NCBI GenBank assembly: GCA_977006965.1
Contig: OZ345379.1
Coordinates: forward strand, 372,001-436,000
Direction of reading: 5' to 3'
DNA: 64,000 bases
From: Phymatolithon calcareum
Lineage: Eukaryota > Rhodophyta > Florideophyceae > Hapalidiales
Under the pieces are notes generated by a model that saw nothing but the letters and a program-made list of their open reading frames with translations, was not told where the DNA came from and searched no databases. The translations under genes and the position numbers were made by a program. The first letter of the stretch is position 1. Each line of letters starts with the position of its first letter. Below, piece by piece: positions 30,901 through 40,679 of this stretch.

Positions 30901-32165
30901 TCAGCACAGTTATCAAGGACATGGAGCAGAGAATGGAAGCTGTTATTGGCGAGAAGAGAAGTATCGAAGCTCGAGTGAATTCTCTTTCGAATCTGCATGA
31001 AAACTTTGTTCGCCGCTTGGGAGAACTTTGCAATGTGCGTCCCTCTCCTGTCATGGTCGAGTCATGCGTTCGGGATCTGATTGGAACCGTTTCCTCTCTG
31101 GAGGCATCCAATGCAGAATCGTCAGCAACGTCTGCGCGACGGACCGAACGTGTGCATAAGCTTCTTGCTCAGAAGCGCGTCTTGGAACATATCATCGGCA
31201 TATACCAGCGTAAATATCATCTGGACGTCTTGGCGTTGGCTCCTCGCAAAGAAAGGGGACCTCTCAGTCGTCTGCGTGGTGTCTTCAAGCTCGTGCTGGC
31301 AACTGCGCGACTCAGCATCATGCAACAGAATCGTACCGAGAAAAAACCGCTGACGGATTTCGTGGATGCTTCAGCCGTCTACAACCTGCCCATTCAGCAA
31401 ATGATTGGAGAATTCCGAGGCACTTACTTGTCTATGATGTCTGCTTCTATCGCTATCAGTGCAGTGCCAAAGTTACAAACTGCTCTGCAGGAACGCGAGG
31501 AGCACATCGCGGAGCTGAGAAGTAGTCTGGCTACTCTCAATACTGCATTCCCCGCTGCCGACAAGGCAATGATCGACAACGGACAGCCGAGTACCTTTGA
31601 TTACTCTCAAGATATTATTGACAGGAAGAATGACCTTGCACGCAGATTGAAAAAGGCAATCAACGAGAAGGAGGAGCTGGAAGTTCGTCTTTCTCATGAG
31701 AAGCAGCATCGAACCGCTTCCGAAGCTCGTGCCAACAAGTATCTCGAGAAGGCAAGCAAACTTCACAGCAAATTGCAAACTGTTAAATTGACTGCTGAAA
31801 ATCGGGAACGCACCTACAAGGCCGCCATTCGGTACCTCAAGCAGAAGGCCGATAGTGCTATCGACGTCGACCTTGATGAGAATATGCAACCGAATGAGAT
31901 TGTCGGTGACAGGGTTGAATTGCCTGCCACTGCGCCATCCAAAAACAAAGCAGCATTCGCCCAAGTTCTCCAAGGCCAGATGAAGCAAGCAATGGAGGAG
32001 CTTGAGAATATGCATCCGGGATCTGCTGAGCACAAGAAGCAATCTACGTACATTTTGGGACTGCGGAACGCAACAAAACGTTTACGTAAGACTACTTCCG
32101 GAGAATCGTCCACCCGACGCAATGCTAGAGGCGCTGGGCAGCTCGAGAGTGTGCTGAACGCGTAG
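27972..32165 (+). CDS. Large coiled-coil protein, pericentrin/PACT-like candidate
   Basis: A single uninterrupted ORF of 1,397 aa from ATG 27972. Residues 1-200 are acidic and Ser/Thr-rich (LDSDEDEDTNTG), apparently disordered. Residues 250-780 and 950-1,060 are Leu/Glu/Lys/Arg heptad-type coiled coil. Around residues 1,063-1,116 lies QKRVLEHIIGIYQRKYHLDV, a spacer, then PLSRLRGVFKLVLATARL. This resembles the two halves of the PACT domain, which anchors pericentrin/Spc110/Pcp1 proteins at centrosomes or spindle poles. Another coiled coil (about 1,215-1,300) and a basic tail follow, so the segment is not at the extreme C-terminus as in animals. A spindle-pole or polar-ring scaffold is my inference. 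A golgin or generic coiled-coil protein is the main alternative. Confidence 0.7.
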   Translation: MARHDPFPVLDSDEDEDTNTGTFVSMDEFRVTPSLRGSLPNLTSASHHSSVLMLDPDSIADHELMHNVTDTPYNRPVQDTSAFIWDLGDPANPEEALDEQPTLKNRQTTNGTPSTYTAASHRSAKSDIGAEVKSTPRVLRQMFTAMKTPRSKLESDATDEPSLSVSDAVTSFTIPNPFKIAAPYSNLANPDAEEASLILFSRSGPAGKEEINALSSLAGGEPTPLSRLVEMFAYTVEFQNHELTTLKHNEIDFISKDSDVQHRLFSDLDRQRSLTIRAMLDDLDKKDARIALLEMEKRDTEMQLQSEKNFNHEFRTQCERLDSSVRFSDGVEKAFDALNTYLHGSRRRSEMTMTAQKMELEEYAERLLDMEKKLSDGQRRQDALLKENAALKVELASSQHAGDKCESSNCETPAVHCHNTTLTIDTSAMASEVETLANEGEQLRKELRESNRHKTKLQDELFKATIDLDESRAKIKSLKSQLGEAEANVKLLKKANVDLEEHSRQVSKELSQNTIDAVKELDKKEMEVKHLRFELADRDQAMVSYRETIAQLEKQITASTKQAISRGLHVASGEESPSAAEERRISDRAVSALQKEIDSARELLESRAKELDRTRKELHRMERDFKLTEEELTFWKSQVSNMSREADHREVNTHASEKKQEDDFLHRLSMQLGCRADNKRDLVSKLVKRVEDFMTERGEFEEANEKLLAEIVDRERTLHVLRSEYESEISSLKCEITQLENCRDRAIAEREATEAKFDEITKVGEGDLDTTIDITETTLRMSFGEGSPSIRRQVMYDEDDVLWNDPSIDAAVKSVGQLIGFKNSIAARNKLLYDKLNNLLSRDFGKDGKSEVSRELILESRAMQEELVSIIGQQQNAIRKLKSSMRVKFAGTQEGEDNTISQYGDDDATVTMTDTHDFTAHLNDTGDEHRYFGSSKMAPAVSPVAMRRLSRATSFLRDQLDEMRTQLTEKMNANAELSTVIKDMEQRMEAVIGEKRSIEARVNSLSNLHENFVRRLGELCNVRPSPVMVESCVRDLIGTVSSLEASNAESSATSARRTERVHKLLAQKRVLEHIIGIYQRKYHLDVLALAPRKERGPLSRLRGVFKLVLATARLSIMQQNRTEKKPLTDFVDASAVYNLPIQQMIGEFRGTYLSMMSASIAISAVPKLQTALQEREEHIAELRSSLATLNTAFPAADKAMIDNGQPSTFDYSQDIIDRKNDLARRLKKAINEKEELEVRLSHEKQHRTASEARANKYLEKASKLHSKLQTVKLTAENRERTYKAAIRYLKQKADSAIDVDLDENMQPNEIVGDRVELPATAPSKNKAAFAQVLQGQMKQAMEELENMHPGSAEHKKQSTYILGLRNATKRLRKTTSGESSTRRNARGAGQLESVLNA

Positions 32166-32204
32166 ATACGCGGTTTAAGTAGTGTTAATTTGTAGCTCCG
32201 TAAA

Positions 32205-32675
32205 TCACTTCTCAATCACACCCAAAAGATCGTCATCGCGATAAAGGTAAAGTTCCTTGCCATCAACTTCAACCTTGGATCCACCGTATTCCGGCAGCAA
32301 AACATCGTCACCAGCCTTCACTGCGAGTGGAATTACAGAGCCGTCGCTTGCCCGACCGCCAGGACCAACCGCGACGACTTTGCCCTCGTTGAGCTTGCTG
32401 AGTGCGGATGCGGGGAGAAGCACTCCTCCCTTGCTGGTCTTCTGGGCAGCGGTTTTCTCAATGAGGACACGATCGAGAAGCGGCACAATACGGCGGGATG
32501 CGGCAGCGGTTGACTGGAGGGAGAACACGATGGAACATGATCACACGAGTTTGTCAGATTGCAATTCTTTCAAACATGGCAATCGCAGTTGCAATAATGA
32601 GGAGGCGCTTACCATTGCTGAAGAAAATGGTCTGTGGAAAGGAATGATGCGCAGCATTCGGACGGAGTGATTCAT
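32205..32675 (-). CDS. CPN10: Mitochondrial 10-kDa chaperonin (cpn10/GroES), one intron
   Basis: A 123-aa product, join of 32,613-32,675 and 32,205-32,513. Exon 2 is a complete GroES fold: RIVPLLDRVLIEK, GGVLLPASA, GKVVAVGPG, VKAGDDVLLPEYGG, and the C-terminal LYLYRDDDLLGVIEK. Without splicing the frame has no ATG. A 99-bp GT-AG intron (32,514-32,612; donor ATG|GTAAGC, acceptor CCTCCAG) joins it in phase 0 to a 21-codon exon starting MNHSVRMLRIIPFHRPF. That exon is Arg-rich and without acid residues, a typical mitochondrial presequence. The protein caps the cpn60 ring during folding in the matrix. It is convergent with the coiled-coil gene, with stops 39 bp apart. Confidence 0.9.
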
Positions 32676-32998
32676 TTTGGCTGCGATTCGATCGAAAAAG
32701 GTCCTCCGTCGGGTCTATGTACAAGGCAATGAGCACGTTCGAGAAAGCTCCCTTCGGCCACTTAGCTCGCTTCTTGTGCCATACCGGTCGTCGTCCAATC
32801 ACTCATAGGATCAAAGTTGCATGTCCTAGAAATTATAATAAAATAGAAAAACTGCAGGATGTTCCAAATTATTTTCATAAATAAGGATTTTAGGATCTTG
32901 ACTTCGCCTGTCGATGCGTCCAGAATTTAACATCGATGTGGACAACACCGAGACAAGTGATATTTCGAACTTGAAAGGCCGCTCCGTATCGCTTCGGA

Positions 32999-33491
32999 AT
33001 GGAGGAGAACAAAATTGAAGCGAAGGCAAATGCGTCCGATGCGAAAACGTCCAATGCGAAAGCGTCTGGTGGAAAGGCGTCCAATGCCAAGACGGGACAA
33101 AAACACAAATCGTTACTTGCGAGCTATTTGAACCTCAAAGTAATGTTGGTAACATTTGACGGAAGAACCCTAATCGGTACTATGCGTGGGTGCGATCAAG
33201 TTTGCAATGTAATTCTAGATAAGACCTTTGAACGAATATTTACTGCGGGAGAAAAGCCAAAAGAAGTTGAGCTTGGCCTCTTCGTTGTGCGTGGCGACAA
33301 TGTCGCCGTCGTCGGCGAGGTTGATGCGGAGAAAGAGGTGGCCGCGAACTGGGACGACGTAAAGGTACGTCAAAGTCTGCAAGTTTCATATCTCTGCGGC
33401 GACGTTGTTAAGTGCTCCTCTAACCAAATACGGTGTTGTATTTTGCGTTTTGACGCTACAGGTTCCCCCACTAAAACCGTTTGCACACTAG
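32999..33491 (+). CDS. LSM8: U6 snRNA-associated Sm-like protein LSM8, one intron
   Basis: 131 aa, join of 32,999-33,364 and 33,462-33,491. The Sm1 and Sm2 motifs are clear: LKVMLVTFDGRTLIGTMRGCD, NVILDKTFERI, and GLFVVRGDNVAVVGEVD. A 97-bp intron (donor AAG|GTACGT, acceptor GCTACAG) is needed to reach the conserved LSM8 ending PLKPFAH and stop. Unspliced, the frame runs into unrelated sequence. LSM8 completes the nuclear LSM2-8 ring that binds the U6 3' end. Unusual is a 37-residue N-terminal extension rich in Ala, Lys and Ser with repeated NAK units, absent from the usual roughly 95-aa protein. There is no internal Met to start after it. Confidence 0.9.
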
Positions 33492-33578
33492 AAGACATTT
33501 TTAACTACCGCTTATCTTAACAGGGGCTAGGACTCACAATCTTTTAACGTCAAGAAATTGAAGCGCCAATCTCGACTC

Positions 33579-34057
33579 ATGGTTCTCGGTACCACAAAGT
33601 TTATTGCGGCGTCCGCTGCCCGCATCCTAATCCTAACTGACCTGCACCATGTCGGCGTCCGCCGACGTGCTCGCCGCTGGGTCGGTCAAAGTTGAGCTGG
33701 ACGCCATGCCTGAAGGTGAATGCGCTACCATCATGTGGCGCGGCAAGCCGTGTTCATCAAGCATCGCAGCGCAAATGAGATTAAGAAGGCCGAAAAGGAT
33801 GACCGCGTCGATTTGCGCGACCCGGAACTTGACGCCGACCGATGCGAAAAAAGGAGTGGCTTGTTGTTCGCGGTGTTCGCAGTCACTTTGGTTGCGCGCC
33901 GATCTCGAATGCAGGCGACTATCACGGCTGGTTCTTCCCGTGCCATGGCTCGCATTATGACCTTTCTCGTCATATCCGGAAAGGTCCTACGCTGCTCAAT
34001 TTGGAGGTACCATCTTACCATTTTGTGGAGAATGATACCATGCTGGTTCTGGGCTAA
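33579..34057 (+). pseudogene. Mitochondrial Rieske iron-sulfur protein pseudogene
   Basis: Spread over several frames, but in order: the membrane-helix end (VLGTTKFIAASAARILIL), [84 protein letters not shown]. This is the Rieske subunit of cytochrome bc1 (complex III). There are at least three frameshifts, near 33,648, 33,752 and 33,850. In both cluster boxes the ligand cysteine is gone: box 1 reads RSHFGC where CTHLGC is normal, and box 2 reads FPCHGSH for CPCHGSH. No [2Fe-2S] cluster could be held. A functional gene must exist elsewhere. The presequence is not visible. Confidence 0.9.
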
Positions 34058-35083
34058 GTTCCGATTTTTTTGGGTGTCTGCGATGACTCAGTACACTGCT
34101 GCGCTCGAAACTTAGTCGTCTGCGTTTTTCGTTTTCGCCTTTCCCCGCTGGAACTGGGACTATTCTTGTCTTTGTTGATGCCGCTTTGCGGAAGCCCGAC
34201 GGCATGCATATGAGTGCGATTACTTTCTTCGCAACATGCCCGGGACCTGACTTTCTGCATGCTCTTGCAAATTTGGCTTAGTGGAGTTGAAGAATTGGAA
34301 GAAATGGGTGCGAATAACTAATACTACCTTAAAGTGTTTACGGTAAAATAATCGTGAGAGTAGCCAACGTCCAACTTCACGCGGAGCGAATGGCCGCAAC
34401 TTGTCCATTGCTTTCACGTCGTACTCTACGTGCCGTGCTTTTCTTCAGAGTGCACCAAGTCTAATAATGAATTCGCTGCATGCAGTCCTAGTCTGAACAA
34501 AAATAGAGGCTCACGTTTTTGCTTCAAGAAGTTTCTCTGTACTGTATGTTTCGAATTCTCATCTTGAAAGTACACTGCTCTGCGCAGCCAAATGCTGTTG
34601 CCTTGATTTCTCCGGAGCACAAAAACTCACAGAGGCTTCAATAGGAAGACTGCTACTTTTCCTCTTGGAGAATTTTTTGTACTTTCGGATAAATAAACTC
34701 CACGGAACGTTACTTCCCCTACGTTATAAACTTCAGTGAATTGTTTGCCAGCTTTGAAAGTACATGTGGACGTCAATTTAGAGGACTGCGATGAAGTACA
34801 AACCTATCAATCTCAGAGATCCATTCGGTCAACAATAGCCGCCAAGGTGCAGCTCTCTTGACTTAGCTCGACTCAAGATGTGGAAAGCAAGTGTGCAGAA
34901 GGCCAACGCTATATAAAATGTTCACCTAACAAACAAGAGAGAAGCCTATGTACTATTTAGAGCGGAGCGAATGACCCAACCTTGTCCATTGCTTGCACGC
35001 CCGGATGTACTGGAGGTTCATTCCTTCAGATAGTGTACCAAATCTACTCATGATGTACAGGCCTATGCTATCTAAAACTTATG
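34058..35083. repeat. Gene-free stretch with a diverged direct repeat
   Basis: No convincing gene. About 34,380-34,470 and 34,957-35,060 are related in direct orientation (shared pieces gcggagcgaatg, cttgtccattgctt, then a drifting ttcttcaga...taccaa tract). The repeat may be an old duplication or two relics of one element. Confidence 0.5.
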
Positions 35084-36643
35084 CTAACGGAGATCAGGAA
35101 ACGCCCGAACGTACGCTTTCCTTGACGATGAAATGAATATCGACCCCATGACACCAATGGCTGTTACTCCCAAAGCTATTGACAAGAAATTGTCAAAAGT
35201 ATGCAAGTGCGCGTCAGGCAGATGCGACTGTGGCTTCGAGTGCGATGAGTTTGCAACCAACATCGAGAAGATCATGTCAGCAGTAGCAACGGGGCCACAA
35301 ACCATGGAAAAAGCAAGCGTGAAATTGGCTGGTGCAAACACTGCACGTGCTAGACAGGCGGCGACGACGGCGGCTCCACTAAAGCAGAAATAGACAACTG
35401 CTGTACTAAGCGTGAATAGCATAGCGCTGCCGATGTGGATCCACACTGGAATGAACGCCAAGGCCATCAGCTGCGCGAGGAGCAATACTCGGATGATGCG
35501 GCGTGCGCCGATGATGCCGCTCGGATCCGCGATGCGGTTATCGAATGTGTCTACGGCAAAGCCACTAAGAAATCTACCGAATACGGCAGAAAAGCTGACC
35601 CAGAAAAGCCAGGAACTGGCCGTATCGACATCCATGCCAAACAAGATGTTAAGCATCTGTCCAAATCCGAAAATGAGTCCTGTTCCTGGTGTCATGGCGC
35701 TGACAGCGGCAACGAGAAAAGGATAAAACTCAGGTGTACGTAGAATTTCGCCAGCGGACAAGGTGTCATCGATTTTCGGAGCAATGAAAAGAGGATCCTC
35801 TGGCGAGAATTTTGATCCTGATAGGGAAATGGGGTCGACTATCGGAACTTGGCCCGGACTCGGATTGAGGACGTCGGCGAGAGATAGCTTGAAAGGCCTC
35901 TTCTCGCGGCGGTACGCGTAAGGGCTGAACATACCTGGTGAGCTGAGAATCGAGTTACGGTCGTCTTCGATGGGCTTGTACATTTTGATTGCACCGTCCC
36001 AGTTCAACGGGGGGCGGGAAACGAATGGTGCCGCAAGAAGAGCAATCGTCGCGACGGCTAAACCTGAATTGAACATAGCGTCTATAGGTCCAAGCGCGAG
36101 CGCGGCGAGGCGGAAAACCAGGGTGCCGATGATGGATCCAGATGCGGCGAAGAGCATGCTGACGCCGGTGGCTGTGCCGGGCTTCTCCGGAAACCAGGCC
36201 TGGATGACGGCTAGAGCCACAAGGTAGGCACAACCGCTCCCAAGACCAACGATGGCGGCGGTGAGGTAAAGCAGAGGCTGCAACTGTGCTCTAAGAGCTA
36301 CGGCCATGAGGGATTGGCAGGAAAGACATCCCGCTGCGAAGAGACAGAAATACTTCGGACTGCGCTGGTAAGTTTCCTCTGTGGAGACGTGGTGTAGCAG
36401 AATGCCGAGGGCTGATATTCCGCTGGAGGTGAAAAAGATCATGACTCCGAGAGCTCTGGTAAAGGCTGGATTGTCGACGAAGGCGACAAATACGCCATTG
36501 CCGTAGACAAGACCGAAGATGCAAAAGAGAATGCAGGAGGCCGGAGCAGGGCCGATCCAGCGCCATAGCAGCGGAGGAGGCCAATTTCTTTCTGTGGCGG
36601 ATTCGCCGGATTCGCCGGACTCACCGATTATAGTCCGAGGCAT
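35084..36643 (-). CDS. MFS transporter, oxalate/formate- or monocarboxylate-like
   Basis: 519 aa from ATG 36643 (MPRTIIGESGES); the frame continues upstream only from a TTG. Twelve hydrophobic segments are visible in two sets of six, separated by a cytoplasmic loop of about 100 residues (around 210-310) with PFKLSLADVLNPSPG. Family-like pieces are GLVYGNGVFV in TM1, GLGSGCAYLVALAVIQAWFPEKPGTATG across TM4-5, and WVSFSAVFGRFLSGFAVDTFDN in the second half. That layout resembles MFS members related to OFA/monocarboxylate carriers. The substrate cannot be read from sequence, and plasma or organelle membrane is undecided. No intron. No functional link with its neighbours is evident. Confidence 0.8.
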   Translation of the reverse strand: MPRTIIGESGESGESATERNWPPPLLWRWIGPAPASCILFCIFGLVYGNGVFVAFVDNPAFTRALGVMIFFTSSGISALGILLHHVSTEETYQRSPKYFCLFAAGCLSCQSLMAVALRAQLQPLLYLTAAIVGLGSGCAYLVALAVIQAWFPEKPGTATGVSMLFAASGSIIGTLVFRLAALALGPIDAMFNSGLAVATIALLAAPFVSRPPLNWDGAIKMYKPIEDDRNSILSSPGMFSPYAYRREKRPFKLSLADVLNPSPGQVPIVDPISLSGSKFSPEDPLFIAPKIDDTLSAGEILRTPEFYPFLVAAVSAMTPGTGLIFGFGQMLNILFGMDVDTASSWLFWVSFSAVFGRFLSGFAVDTFDNRIADPSGIIGARRIIRVLLLAQLMALAFIPVWIHIGSAMLFTLSTAVVYFCFSGAAVVAACLARAVFAPANFTLAFSMVCGPVATADMIFSMLVANSSHSKPQSHLPDAHLHTFDNFLSIALGVTAIGVMGSIFISSSRKAYVRAFPDLR

Positions 36644-38585
36644 GTTGAAGTAGGAATTCGAGGATGATCGGCAAGGTGGCAATTATTGAGAAAAAAAGAC
36701 CAGTCTCGAATTCGCGTTCATGGACGCGGGCGATGGTGGACCAAGGTCGGAACGGGTGTCGCGAATGCTTGAGACGATGTAGTGATGGGTGCGGCGCGGA
36801 GTGCGGCTGAGAAGCGTGGACGAATATGAGTGGGGGTGGATAGGAGGGCGGGACAATGCGGGTCGTTGCTAGGAACCCAAGTGACTCTCTTTCTCGACAT
36901 GAGAAATGGCATGAGGGCAGTGCAACATTGATCGAGCGTAATGCGTACAACGAGAAACCAGCGATCCCCATGTGCCCCCGCAACGCTTTGCCCCGAAAAT
37001 TTTGTAGTGTACCGCGGCCATCGGCGAGCCCGGACAACACTGCTCGCGCATTCCTCTCATTTTCCACGATTAGATTCGACAAGCAGAGGTCATATGAAAT
37101 CATCATCAGCTTCCGTGCTGCAAGGTCAATCGATATTATCTAAGGAGCATTGCCGTTACAGAAGTATGGCTGATACTGCATCCATTACCCGCTCCTTTGT
37201 CCATCTTTCCGACAAAAGAGTTCCACAAAGATCTCCATTGAGTACATGTGGGGGACACATGAATAGATCTATTGCGCAAGCATTCTCCAAAGTAAGTTCA
37301 ATATCATCTGAAATGCCAATACTGTACTGCTGACGACGAATATGATAGCTCCAAGGAAAAAAATACGAATATTATGCAGAACCTACTGTGCATCGCACAC
37401 AGCATGTCTGCCCTGTGCTGCATAGGTCGTTGGGTCAGGGGGTATAGATTGCACTTTGCATCTCGGGATATCAGGAATGCTGGAATTCACGTTATCTGGG
37501 CCAGTGTTGACCAAGGTAGATATTCGAGACCTTTAAAGGCGCAGCGTATTATGTACAAAGATATGGAAATCGTTTTGGGGTTGATCGAGCTCTTAATTTT
37601 CCACTAGTGACAAACTACTCATGGCGATTATTCGGCTTTAGAATTCAGTGAATCAGCATTAGTGTATCGAAGAAGCGGCACAAGTTGGTGGTGTCGGGAC
37701 ATTTGTGCTCAGGCGTAGGAGATAAAGTGTGCTGATTGGAAGCATTCCGCCTATAAGCACGGTCGTGTGTTCAGTAAAGACAGGGTAATGTAGAAGGTAG
37801 GTAGAAGCTGAGGAAGCCTTGCCCATATCTTCGAAAGTCTGTGGGGCTTTCAAATAAACTTGCAAAAAAAGCTTATTTTGTCAGCACTGAAAAACATGGA
37901 GGCGTGGCGTTTCCTGTGGTAGGGAGCTCTCACTTTGTGCGAACTGTCCTTGGCTCAAAAAGGGGGACTCTGAAACGCAGAATATCACCGATCAGAACCA
38001 TCTCCAGGGACATATCTGTGACGAGCGTACGCCCAACGTTATCACCGCGCAGGGAAAACTTGTGTGCAAGAGAGTACTCCAGTTGCGCCGCTATTGCGCA
38101 AGCCCTGAAATCTTCCCGTGCCACAAGTGGCTCCACGCGATGCTACTTGTCAGCAACACTACTGGGAGCACCCCTTCCCGCCCCGCCCTCTTCCCGAGCC
38201 TGGACACTGCTCATGCCGCGCTCGAAACAAAGAACACCCGCCGTATTTTGCACAGAGACGAACAGGACGCCACTCTTACCTTCGTGCCGCCCAATTGCGA
38301 TGATCTGTCGTGACTTGAAATGACAACATAAATATGTCTAAATCGCCGCACTCAGTGGCTGCTATACAGTCCATACACAATGGCCACGAACATTTTGCCA
38401 GGGACTCTCCTCATGTTTACTCTTTGTACACCTACATAGGCGAATTACTTGTACCTGGGCTCTGCGAATCGGGCTTATCTTTATAAACAAACTGGTATTC
38501 ACTACCCTACAAGTGTTGTTGTAGTGATACATTCGTACATCCGTTCCACTGCATATACTACAAAATAAAACAACCGCCATCCTTC
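36644..38585. other. Intergenic, no supported gene
   Basis: About 1.9 kb with only short overlapping frames on both strands. A weak possibility of a spliced minus-strand gene at 37,930-38,300 is listed under rejected items. No transposon ends, RNA gene or strong palindromes noticed. Confidence 0.5.
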
Positions 38586-39611
38586 TCAATCTCTCCTACC
38601 CGTCGGTCTTAATCTCTTCACACGTTCAGATTCATTCGGGTTCACTATGACGACCCCATCAACAGCAACATGCTGGTTAAATATTTCCAGTCTCGAAACT
38701 GTCGTCAGTGGCATCAATTGAACGCCAACACTCTCCACCATAATAATCGGAACTGCGATACGCCTCCACAACAGTTGCGGTCTATCCATCTTAACCACAG
38801 TGCCCCCTTCCCCAATAACCAGTCGTCCGCGCACTGCAAAATTCAACCTTCGCCCTCCCTCAAGCATCACATGCGACTCAAGCACAAGGCGACCAGACGC
38901 CTGCCGCCCGTTCGCACGTCCAAGCAATCCGCGCGCAGGAGAATCGTCCGCAAAAAATGCCGGTGCATCATCAAGCCGGATATAATCCACTTTACATTGC
39001 GGGCCTATACCAGGCGGAATTTGGCGACCCGCCGCGCCCTCCATAGCCGCATTGAGCATAGCCTGTAGAAGTGTGTCGAGTCCGTCGCGGATGGGTCCAT
39101 CACGGTTCAGGTCTGCCTCGGTAAGGGTTGCGGAAACGGAGACGGCGACAGGCTCCTCCAGCCGTGGTGGTGCAAGGAGCATTTGCGGACGGCACAGACG
39201 GAGTTTTCCAACGGAAAGCCTGGCTCCTCCTGAGACGCTGATTCGGTGTAATTCCAGCTCGTCGACGGCAACGTCAATGCCGGCAATATCACCACCGAGT
39301 AGTGCTAGATTGCTTGATGCATCCACTGAGACGCGCAAACCGGACACTCGAGTTAATACCGCCTCAATCAGCAGTTGTAATGCTCCTGAGGCTAAAACTG
39401 ACACGAGCGGACGTGGTGCAGATGGTCTTCCCCTGCTTGCACGCGGACGCCGGATGTGTGTCAGATCCGGTCAAAAACGGAGTTGGCCGCGCGCAATGAC
39501 CAGGTCCGCTACGCACCGTCCGTTCACGCTGCATGTTGTTACACTGAAGAGGCGTGCGTGACGCACGGCGGGTTGAGAGCAACCCGCGGCGGGTGCGAGG
39601 AAGGCGCACAT
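38586..39611 (-). CDS. DUF2993 (LmeA-type) protein, probably plastid-targeted, one intron
   Basis: The core is a DUF2993 protein, the family found in cyanobacteria, plastid-bearing eukaryotes and mycobacteria (LmeA, phospholipid-binding). Visible features are LQLLIEAVLTRVSGLRV, GDIAGIDVAVDELELH, the conserved TLTEADLN, and a C-terminal IFNQHVAVDGVVIVNP. The 272-codon core frame has no ATG. An ATG at 39611 in the same frame opens a leader rich in Ala, Ser, Arg and Val, but a TGA stands at 39,471-39,473. An 84-bp intron (39,433-39,516; donor GTGCGT, acceptor AAGCAG) would remove it in frame, giving 313 aa with a transit-peptide-like start. That intron is a proposal. A dead gene or a different first exon are the alternatives. 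Confidence 0.65.
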
Positions 39612-40469
39612 GGTCACGTCACTGCCAGCGAACGCTCGAAGTGTCGACTACTGTAGGGCTTTCTCTATCCGGCTTTCGTATCATAACACCCTTCCGAGAT
39701 CAACGGAAAGACTACAGTTGTCAATTCGGATGTGAGCGAGAACCACTTGGTTTCGGGGTTGTAAGAGCTCATAAAGAACGCTAACGAAATATGCTGATGG
39801 CTTGCTCATAGATCACGTTTTACATAGTCTGTATTGAAAGCATGGGGTCTCACAGATGAATCTAAGAACAGTTCATAGGAAGTATGGAGCAAAACCTGTA
39901 GAGTATCTGTCCAAGGAGAAACACTTAGAGATAGTCAAATTTTTGAACAGTAAGAACTTGCTGGAGGGTATGTTCAGGGGTTCAATTAAAATTAACATCC
40001 CCTGCAACAAAAGAAGGATAGAAAGATGTAGCTAGCACTGAAGTCAAGAGAGAAAATCCACTCTATTGTAAAGTGCCCGTTGTACTCCATACTGGGAAAA
40101 TTGTGCCTCTCAAGTAATTCTATCTGTGTACGATCCGACAAGTCTCAAGCGGGAAGAAATCCAATTCTGGCATTCTCTCCTTTTTAGGAAAACGGAGTTG
40201 CATGTTACAGTTTCAAATTCTGCATCATGTATCCTTAATGGGTGCTTTCACTCGTGCAGCCAAGACAGAAAGAAAAAATGAATTCATGTTCTGTGGTGCT
40301 GCTACGCTCGCCATGTAATACCTATGTATGAAGTTGAAATCTACACGGAAAATACTGTACAAAATTGCATGAATGACTTCACATCGTCTACAATATCTTC
40401 GACGCAAAAGATCGCGCTGTGAGAAGTGGAAAGAACAGTAGTTTTCTGACTGCCAAATTTTCTCAAGCT
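39612..40469. other. Intergenic, no supported gene
   Basis: A+T-rich sequence without recognisable genes or elements. Confidence 0.5.
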
Positions 40470-40679
40470 ATGAAGGTGCTGCTACCAATCTTGGTCGCTA
40501 TGTTGATTCTTCTCTGCAACGCCGAAGTATGCACAAGATATTGCTCTCAAGTCGTTGTTTGTTGCCAGAGGAAAGACGGAGATGTGTACCAGGCGAGTTC
40601 TCCGTGTGGATGTGAGTGCGATTATGGCAAAGTGCTCTCGATTGACTTGGATGCTTGCAAAAACGTCGCTACATATTAA
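40470..40679 (+). CDS. Small secreted Cys-rich peptide
   Basis: 69 aa from ATG 40470; the frame is open a little further upstream but only from a GTG. The N-terminus MKVLLPILVAMLILLCNA is a clear signal peptide. The mature part of about 50 residues has eight cysteines (pattern C-x3-C-x5-CC-x14-C-x-C-x-C-x11-C), consistent with four disulfides in a secreted or wall peptide. Spacing loosely recalls Kazal-type inhibitors but does not match them. It stands alone, with about 1 kb of empty sequence before it and 2.5 kb after. It could be a defence or signalling peptide; that is speculation. Transcript data would be needed. Confidence 0.55.
   Translation: MKVLLPILVAMLILLCNAEVCTRYCSQVVVCCQRKDGDVYQASSPCGCECDYGKVLSIDLDACKNVATY

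Noticed and set aside
32205-32528. cpn10 read as a single exon starting at 32,528.
   Set aside because: The first codon there is GTG, not ATG. Splicing to an upstream exon gives a proper start and a presequence.
36621-37106. 161-codon minus-strand frame upstream of the MFS gene.
   Set aside because: Overlaps the transporter start in another frame, with no conserved features.
37930-38300. A minus-strand pair of exons (37,930-38,142 and about 38,280-38,320) with a GT-AG intron and protein-like sequence such as LEYSLAHKFSLRGDNVG.
   Set aside because: No ATG in the upstream exon and no recognisable family. It may be a real spliced gene, but the evidence is too thin.
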